Assembly: GCA_013112725.1 (NCBI GenBank) | Contig: JABFFZ010000038.1 | Location: 1-50,196 of the forward strand | Direction: 5' to 3' | DNA length: 50,196 nt | Source of the DNA: Chloroflexota bacterium | GTDB lineage: Bacteria > Chloroflexota > Anaerolineae > Promineifilales > Promineifilaceae | Part shown: piece after piece, positions 45,370 to 50,196 of the stretch | How the letters are laid out: each line of letters starts with the position of its first letter | How positions within the stretch are numbered: position 1 is the first letter of the stretch | The notes under the pieces: generated by a model | The model's input: only the letters and a program-made list of their open reading frames with translations | Databases searched by the model: none | Told to the model about the DNA's origin: nothing | Translations under genes and position numbers: made by a program

Positions 45370-46641
45370 CTAGGGACCGGTAACTGTCTGGCCGCAAGAG
45401 TCATCCCAGCGAATGAATTCGGCCAAAATGAAGGAGCCTTGCTGGCCATTGGCACTGAGCTGGAAGCCGAGTAAGCGGAAGATGGCAAACCCACTGATTT
45501 GATAACGCGCGTTACTGCCCGTACCTGTAAAGTTATTATAGAGGATCAAACGTAACTGCCGGCCACTGTCTATGTGTCCTTGCAATACGTTTCTTACACC
45601 TGCGGAATTTACCGCGCCGGTATCGCTCATCACCCAATCGCCAATGTTCATGCTGGTGTCCCAGGGATCATTGTAATCTATATAGCCATATACCTTGTGT
45701 GGAAATGGGGGGTTTGGTGGATTCTGCCCGCTCGTGGCCACGGTGGTATAGTCTTTGCTGTTACCCGGCCAGGTAAGACTATTTTCCAATATATCGGAGC
45801 TGGCGTTTATGTATTGATTCCAGACCAACCAGCCAAAACCACCACCACCCCCGCCGTTTTGCACCAGATAGATGTCACCTTCATGCGCCTGACTGAAAGG
45901 TTTGTCTGGGCGGTGATTGTAAAAAGTGACGTATGCTGGCGCCGGCTGCGGATAAAAGTTTGGAGAGCCGACCACAACGGCATTATAAAGCGCTTCGGTT
46001 ACGGAACGCTGCCCTTCTTCCACAACAATGGGAAAACCATCGCAGCCATCGGTAGCGTTGAGGCCAAAGCCCAAGACGCGCATGACGGTCAGCTCTTTTA
46101 CCGAGGTGATGTTGGCGAATTGGGGCAGGGCGTTTAGCCCCAGGATGGAATCTATGTCATGCATGGCATAGGCGCCGACGAACTCGATGTCGGCGGCGAT
46201 ACCAGCCTGCTGGTTGCCCAGTTCGTCTCGTTGCAGTTGTTCCAGTACCTCTTGCTGGATGGCCGCTTCGTCCACGGTGTCGAACTGCTGGGTGTTGGAA
46301 ATACCATACACATGGCTGAATTCCCAGGAGTCAATGGCGTTGCCGTCGCTGTTGACAGTGCCGCGCACCACCCAGACGTCCCAAAATTCCTGGTCGAGTT
46401 CCAGCGTTTGGGTGACGGTGTTGAGAACGACGTTTTTGATGCCTTCGTTTTCACCGCCGTCGGCGCCAAAACGGGCGCCGGCGCGGGTGGCGCTGCTGAC
46501 CCGGTTTTGGGTGATGATGATGTTAGATATTTCCACCACGCCGGCGAGCATGATGATGAAAATGGGGAAGAAGAGGGCAACTTCCACCAGGCTTTGGCCG
46601 CGTTGGGCCGGTTTATGGGGAACGATGTGTGTGCGTTTCAT
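45370..46641 (-). CDS. TadE-like pseudopilin-family protein
   Basis: 423 residues. N-terminal RGQSLVEVALFFPIFIIMLA with a Gly-Gln and Glu at the start of the hydrophobic helix (about 14-33), then GVVEISNIIITQNRVSSATRAGARFGADGG: the TadE motif. A long C-terminal region (about 340 residues), Cys-poor with a Gly run (NGGGGGGFGW), is extracellular. GTGAGGTAATC precedes the ATG. It is probably expressed with the TadG-like protein. Confidence 0.85.
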   Translation of the reverse strand: MKRTHIVPHKPAQRGQSLVEVALFFPIFIIMLAGVVEISNIIITQNRVSSATRAGARFGADGGENEGIKNVVLNTVTQTLELDQEFWDVWVVRGTVNSDGNAIDSWEFSHVYGISNTQQFDTVDEAAIQQEVLEQLQRDELGNQQAGIAADIEFVGAYAMHDIDSILGLNALPQFANITSVKELTVMRVLGFGLNATDGCDGFPIVVEEGQRSVTEALYNAVVVGSPNFYPQPAPAYVTFYNHRPDKPFSQAHEGDIYLVQNGGGGGGFGWLVWNQYINASSDILENSLTWPGNSKDYTTVATSGQNPPNPPFPHKVYGYIDYNDPWDTSMNIGDWVMSDTGAVNSAGVRNVLQGHIDSGRQLRLILYNNFTGTGSNARYQISGFAIFRLLGFQLSANGQQGSFILAEFIRWDDSCGQTVTGP

Positions 46642-46666
46642 GATTACCTCACTTGTAATTACAAAC

Positions 46667-47347
46667 TTACGGTACGGTTTTGTTTTCTAAAATTTCGCCA
46701 GAAGTGGCGTCAATTCGCATTTTCAGGCCACGGCCGTGTTGAGGCGCAATCAGGTTCATTTGCCATTCCATACGGCCGTCGCCCTCACTATCATCCAGCG
46801 TCAACATCATGGTTAACGAAGCCACGCCGGTCTCGCTAAAAAACTGGCTGCCGCCCGCCGCCAGCATGGTCGTGATCGCCTCCTGGCTGTCCAGGTTCCA
46901 GCCGGTGGCGTTTAACAAATTGCCGGTCTGTTGGTAAGGCCCCTGGGAAACGATCCGGGCGGCGTCTTCTACCACCGAGATGACGGCGATTTCCTGCGCG
47001 GCCGGAGAGTAAAAGGTAAATCCCCACGTCGTTTTGCCATCGCGCAGTTGTTGGGAATTTGCCAGTTGCGGCCAGGTGGCCTGCGCGTTCAGCAGGCGGG
47101 CGTCTGGCTGCCAGGCAGCGGCGGTGCTCTGCGCCCGGCCATAGGCCATCAGCGATGTTTCCCCGGTAAAAACGGAGGTGGGGGCGACCACGGCCGCCTG
47201 CTGGGCAATGACCGTGCCGGTGTTAGCTGCCGGTTGGAGGTGAATGGTGCTGCCCTGGGGTCGGAACCAAAAGACCAGCGACAGGGCGGCCACTGCCAGC
47301 AGCAGCACCACTAAAACAATGCCTAAAATCCATTCCAGACGATTCAT
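46667..47347 (-). CDS. Membrane-anchored PepSY-like protein
   Basis: 226 residues. One N-terminal span (LEWILGIVLVVLLLAVAALSL) and an extracellular part ending RGLKMRIDATSGEILENKTVP, a PepSY-type strand-helix signature. The start MNRLEWIL is chosen because the upstream extension (KAFWSRITHHYSI) is repeat-derived. Role unknown; PepSY domains often modulate peptidases. Same strand as its neighbours, between the tadE-like and BNR genes. Confidence 0.65.
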   Translation of the reverse strand: MNRLEWILGIVLVVLLLAVAALSLVFWFRPQGSTIHLQPAANTGTVIAQQAAVVAPTSVFTGETSLMAYGRAQSTAAAWQPDARLLNAQATWPQLANSQQLRDGKTTWGFTFYSPAAQEIAVISVVEDAARIVSQGPYQQTGNLLNATGWNLDSQEAITTMLAAGGSQFFSETGVASLTMMLTLDDSEGDGRMEWQMNLIAPQHGRGLKMRIDATSGEILENKTVP

Positions 47348-47356
47348 AATCGAATA

Positions 47357-47410
47357 GTGATGCGTGATGCGTGACCAGAAAGCCTTCACGCATCACGTAT
47401 CACGCATCAT
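47357..47410. repeat. GTGATGC-unit hairpin between the BNR and PepSY-like genes
   Basis: GTGATGCGTGATGCGTGACC faces TCACGCATCACGTATCACGC. It fills the gap between the genes. Confidence 0.95.
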
Positions 47411-47413
47411 TTC

Positions 47414-48742
47414 TTACGGTTTCCGAATAACCGGCAGGTAAACGGCCGGATCATTACGCATAAACCAGACGGTGCGTGTGCCATTGCCTTCCACTTTTTC
47501 AAACACCATATAAATGAACCAATTATTCTGCGAAATCATTTGCGGGTTAATGGCAGCCTCGTTTGCCGGGGTAACGGTGTCTCGGCCACCGGCGCTCCAG
47601 TTGCGGCAGCTGTTAACGCCAAAAATTTGTTCATTGTTCAATGTGGGCGACACGCCGTGAAAGTAGACATACGTGCAGGCGCCCACTCGCGTTAAGGTAG
47701 ATTTGACACTGAACGGATTGATGCTTCTTTCCTTCAGGGCTGCGCCGGACACCGGATTGGCTGTAGATTGCCAGTTGGCTACATTGGTACAGCCGGTGGT
47801 ACATTGGATATAATGGACATATTGTTTGTCAGGATTGTTATCTACCCAGTCGGTGAACGAGACGTGGATGACATTCCCATCGAGGGCGATTTGTGGCGTC
47901 CATGCCTGTTGTGCGCTGCTGCGGTCTGATATGGGTACCGGGGTAGTCCAGTTAACTGTGTTGCCAGATACTGTGCCTTGCGTGTACATGATGTGCTGCG
48001 GGAAAGGGGGGATTCCTCTTTGCCAGACCAGGTGTACACGACCGTCGGCGCCAATGACCATATCCGGTTTCAATGACACATTGACCTGCGGCGAAACCAG
48101 GCTGTTTGCCGACCAGGACGTGCCGCCATTGGTGGAAAAGCGATAATAGATTTCTGTCAGGCCCAGAGCCGGGATCTGGTTATCTTCCGCCCAGACAACA
48201 AAAACCCTGTTGTTACGGGCGGCAATGGCCGGTGTGGTAATGAGTTGCGGGTCTTGAACCGTAGAAAACGGCGTGACGGCCGGCCAGGTATTGTTGTTTT
48301 CGCGGGCATAATAAATGTTGAGCGTATTAGGGTTGCCGGATAAAAGATCCGTCCAGACAGCATGGGCAACGTTGTTATTATCCACCGCTACGTCCAGGAA
48401 AGTGGTTTCGGCCGGCCCGTTGGGGACAATGGCTACGGCATTGCCCCAGGTAACGCCATTATTGGCGGATTTGCGGACGTAAGGAACCGTATCATTGACA
48501 TTGGCGGACATCTGGCTGATGTAAGCGGCAAGGACAGTACGGCCGTCTGGTCCCACTTGAATCACCGGCAGTTTGCCGCCAAAGGTGGTGTGGCTGAGCC
48601 GCTCTGCTGGCTGCCATACGGGGCCACCACCGGTTACTTCTGCCGGTTCATCTGGCGTGGCCAGCGCCGGCGTCGTGGCCACAATCAGCCCCGCCAGCAA
48701 AGCTATGACTATCAATGAAACAAGTGCGCGTTTGCTCATCAT
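47414..48742 (-). CDS. Secreted BNR/sialidase-like repeat protein
   Basis: 442 residues. Signal peptide (SKRALVSLIVIALLAGLIVA), then several beta-propeller blades with Asp-box motifs (SANNGVTWG near 90, STNGGTSWS near 210) and further blade strands such as GRVHLVWQRG. It ends AVYLPVIRKP, a short hydrophobic-basic tail typical of a class of Chloroflexota secreted proteins (inference). No sialidase catalytic residues (Arg triad) are evident, so a binding or structural role is more likely than hydrolysis. The start MMSKR overlaps the upstream stop (ATGA). Confidence 0.8.
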   Translation of the reverse strand: MMSKRALVSLIVIALLAGLIVATTPALATPDEPAEVTGGGPVWQPAERLSHTTFGGKLPVIQVGPDGRTVLAAYISQMSANVNDTVPYVRKSANNGVTWGNAVAIVPNGPAETTFLDVAVDNNNVAHAVWTDLLSGNPNTLNIYYARENNNTWPAVTPFSTVQDPQLITTPAIAARNNRVFVVWAEDNQIPALGLTEIYYRFSTNGGTSWSANSLVSPQVNVSLKPDMVIGADGRVHLVWQRGIPPFPQHIMYTQGTVSGNTVNWTTPVPISDRSSAQQAWTPQIALDGNVIHVSFTDWVDNNPDKQYVHYIQCTTGCTNVANWQSTANPVSGAALKERSINPFSVKSTLTRVGACTYVYFHGVSPTLNNEQIFGVNSCRNWSAGGRDTVTPANEAAINPQMISQNNWFIYMVFEKVEGNGTRTVWFMRNDPAVYLPVIRKP

Positions 48743-50196
48743 GGGCAAGGTCCCTTAAACATGACCAGAATTACCATCAGGCTGGGCGGTGTAATGCCGT
48801 TACGGAAGCCAAACCAGGTTTCACCATCAATGGTAATACAGCCGGTGACTGTGTACGTGCTGCCACCGGGTACGCCGCCAAATGAAAAGTATCCATACTG
48901 GTCGGTTATTGTGGTGGCAATGGTACGGCCGTCGGATTCGTCAATAAGCTGCATAAAGGTGCGGAAGCGTGGAATTAAATCATCCTCAAAGGTATAAGCC
49001 GCGCCGGCGATGGTGTTAGCCCCGCCCGGTGTTGGTGATGGTGTCGGTGTAGCCGCGGGTGTCACCATCACCCACTGCGCGTCGGTAATGTTGTTGGTTT
49101 CATCGGTTTCAATAATTTGTTCCAGTGAATCAGCAAAACCGTAGACCGCTTGCGGCGTGGGGGTTATCAGGGGATTTGGAAAACCCAGGTAGGCTGTAAT
49201 AGTCACCACGCGACTCTCACCACCCCCCAGGAAACTGATGGCTGAATAGCCATCACTTTCTTCAATAGGAATAGTGGTACTCAAGACAGAGGATGGATCC
49301 GGGTCCAGGTAGATGTCCACGAAGAACTGGGTGTTGATGTTGACGCCGCCGGTATTGGTGACGGGCAGGCGGAACTGCACCGGCTGGTAAGCGACAATGG
49401 GCGGCGTACTGATCAATTCCGGCGGGCCAAAGACCAACAGGTCAGGCGGGTTGGGGGTGTGGCTGGGCGTGGGCGAAGGCACCGGTGTCTCGTTACCGCA
49501 GGGGGTAATGTATTGGGTGGTGAAGGTACCGGAGCCAGCGCCACCTATAGCTGTTACCGTATAAGTAGTTACCGTCTGCGGCACATTACGGGTGTATGTT
49601 TTGGAAAACGTGCCGGAGTGCTGGTTGGGCAGCCAGAAATCAATCTGTGTCCCATTCCAGGTCAGCGTCAGGGAGCGATTAATTTGCCAATTGACAAAGA
49701 AGACAGTAAAGGTGACATTACCGGGGTTGGCAGGGGGCCAGCCACAATTGGGTTGCAGGGTGATGTATTTCCCGACCGGCGTGGCCGATGGCAGTGGGGT
49801 GAAGGTGGGCGAAGGCGTGGCCGTTGGTAGCGGGGTGTTGGTGGGAACAGGTGTGTTGGTAGGCGGCGTTCCCAAGACAACGGTGACATCCACGGTGCCG
49901 TCGGTCAGGTTTTCCACGACCAACACATGCCCGACAATCAATAAATTGGGATCCACGGGCAACCCGGCAAAACCGGGGCATTGGAAAGAGCCACCTTCTT
50001 CCAGCGTACCAGAAGCAATAATGGGCTGGCCACCGGCGGACTGGTCACGCACCACCACCTCACTGCCTACTGCGCCGGTGATCCAGAGGGTGTTGTGGGT
50101 ATCCAGAACAAAAGAAGCAAACTTGACCGCACACGGCGCGGGCGGCTCGTCGGTAGGCGTTTGGGAGGGGGTGGGCGTTTCCGTGGGTGGGGCCGG
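48739..50196 (-). CDS. Secreted CARDB/TP-linker protein, 5' end outside the window
   Basis: The frame is open to the window end (no start seen; PAPPTETPTPSQTPTDEPPA is the first visible stretch), so the gene is partial. Order: TP-rich linker, a small beta domain (FVLDTHNTLWITGAVGSEVV), a second TP-rich linker (TPPTNTPVPTNTPLPTATPS), a beta domain, a CARDB domain (YQPVQFRLPVTNTGGVNINT), and a C-terminal CnaB/SdrD-like fold (ITDQYGYFSFGGVPGGSTYT). Probably a large extracellular adhesin-like protein. The stop overlaps the start of the next gene. Confidence 0.8.
   Translation of the reverse strand, partial: PAPPTETPTPSQTPTDEPPAPCAVKFASFVLDTHNTLWITGAVGSEVVVRDQSAGGQPIIASGTLEEGGSFQCPGFAGLPVDPNLLIVGHVLVVENLTDGTVDVTVVLGTPPTNTPVPTNTPLPTATPSPTFTPLPSATPVGKYITLQPNCGWPPANPGNVTFTVFFVNWQINRSLTLTWNGTQIDFWLPNQHSGTFSKTYTRNVPQTVTTYTVTAIGGAGSGTFTTQYITPCGNETPVPSPTPSHTPNPPDLLVFGPPELISTPPIVAYQPVQFRLPVTNTGGVNINTQFFVDIYLDPDPSSVLSTTIPIEESDGYSAISFLGGGESRVVTITAYLGFPNPLITPTPQAVYGFADSLEQIIETDETNNITDAQWVMVTPAATPTPSPTPGGANTIAGAAYTFEDDLIPRFRTFMQLIDESDGRTIATTITDQYGYFSFGGVPGGSTYTVTGCITIDGETWFGFRNGITPPSLMVILVMFKGPCP

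Noticed and set aside
3137..47410. CRISPR-like arrays
   Set aside because: Units are 7-8 nt and directly abutting without unique spacers; no cas genes are present.

Overview
The window looks like one contig of a Chloroflexota bacterium, probably of the Anaerolineae (inference). It carries a complete dcw (division and cell wall) cluster, a coenzyme-B12-type ribonucleotide reductase, a very long multi-GAF sensor kinase, and secreted proteins with TP-rich linkers and short C-terminal motifs of the YLPVIRK kind. The palindromic octamer ACGGCCGT recurs throughout, in genes on both strands. No tRNA, rRNA, CRISPR array, insertion sequence or prophage was found.

Layout. 1-5.7 kb: a secreted/tail-collar region with a Tat-signal Asp-box protein, a DUF6916-like protein, a GNAT acetyltransferase, three tail-collar proteins and two secreted proteins. 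Four of these genes are broken by a stop or frameshift, and a fifth ends inside a repeat. 5.8-8.9 kb: an ABC exporter pair, a small Cys-rich protein, an SPFH protein and a 34-residue membrane peptide missed by size cut-offs. 9.0-16.8 kb (minus strand): a three-gene signalling operon with a nine-GAF histidine kinase, a degenerate receiver, and a receiver/kinase-like/winged-helix fusion. 17.5-19.9 kb: a secreted phospholipase-D-like protein framed by lamin-tail domains. 20.0-20.2 kb: a 58-residue putative lasso-type RiPP precursor with its own promoter and terminator. 20.7-24.8 kb: nrdJ, interrupted by an intein, behind nrdR, which has a promoter and a pair of NrdR-box-like sites. 25.2-42.9 kb (minus strand): mraZ-rsmH-ftsL-ftsI-murF-mraY-murD-ftsW-murG-cvpA-murC-murB-ddl-ftsQ-ftsA-ftsZ, without murE, preceded by four MraZ-type repeats. 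43.4-50.2 kb (minus strand): a TadG/TadE-type pseudopilin locus with secreted proteins; the last gene runs off the window.

The most unusual feature is the spacer DNA. Nearly every junction between co-directional genes holds a hairpin built from 7- or 8-nt tandem units of a few recurring families: GGTAATTG, GGTAATC, CGTAAAA, GTGAGCA, GTGATGC and GAATTAT. Each unit contains a stop codon, and 7 or 8 nt is not a multiple of three, so an arm can supply stops in all three frames, and the palindrome does so on both strands. In many junctions the stop codon of the upstream gene is itself part of the repeat, and the hairpin fills the gap almost to the next start codon, which often lacks a Shine-Dalgarno sequence. 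Other dispersed palindromes are present as well: AGACATCCGATTT, AGACCT/AGACCC, a 121-bp nested palindrome and a 76-98-bp palindrome. One of them lies in frame inside murD.
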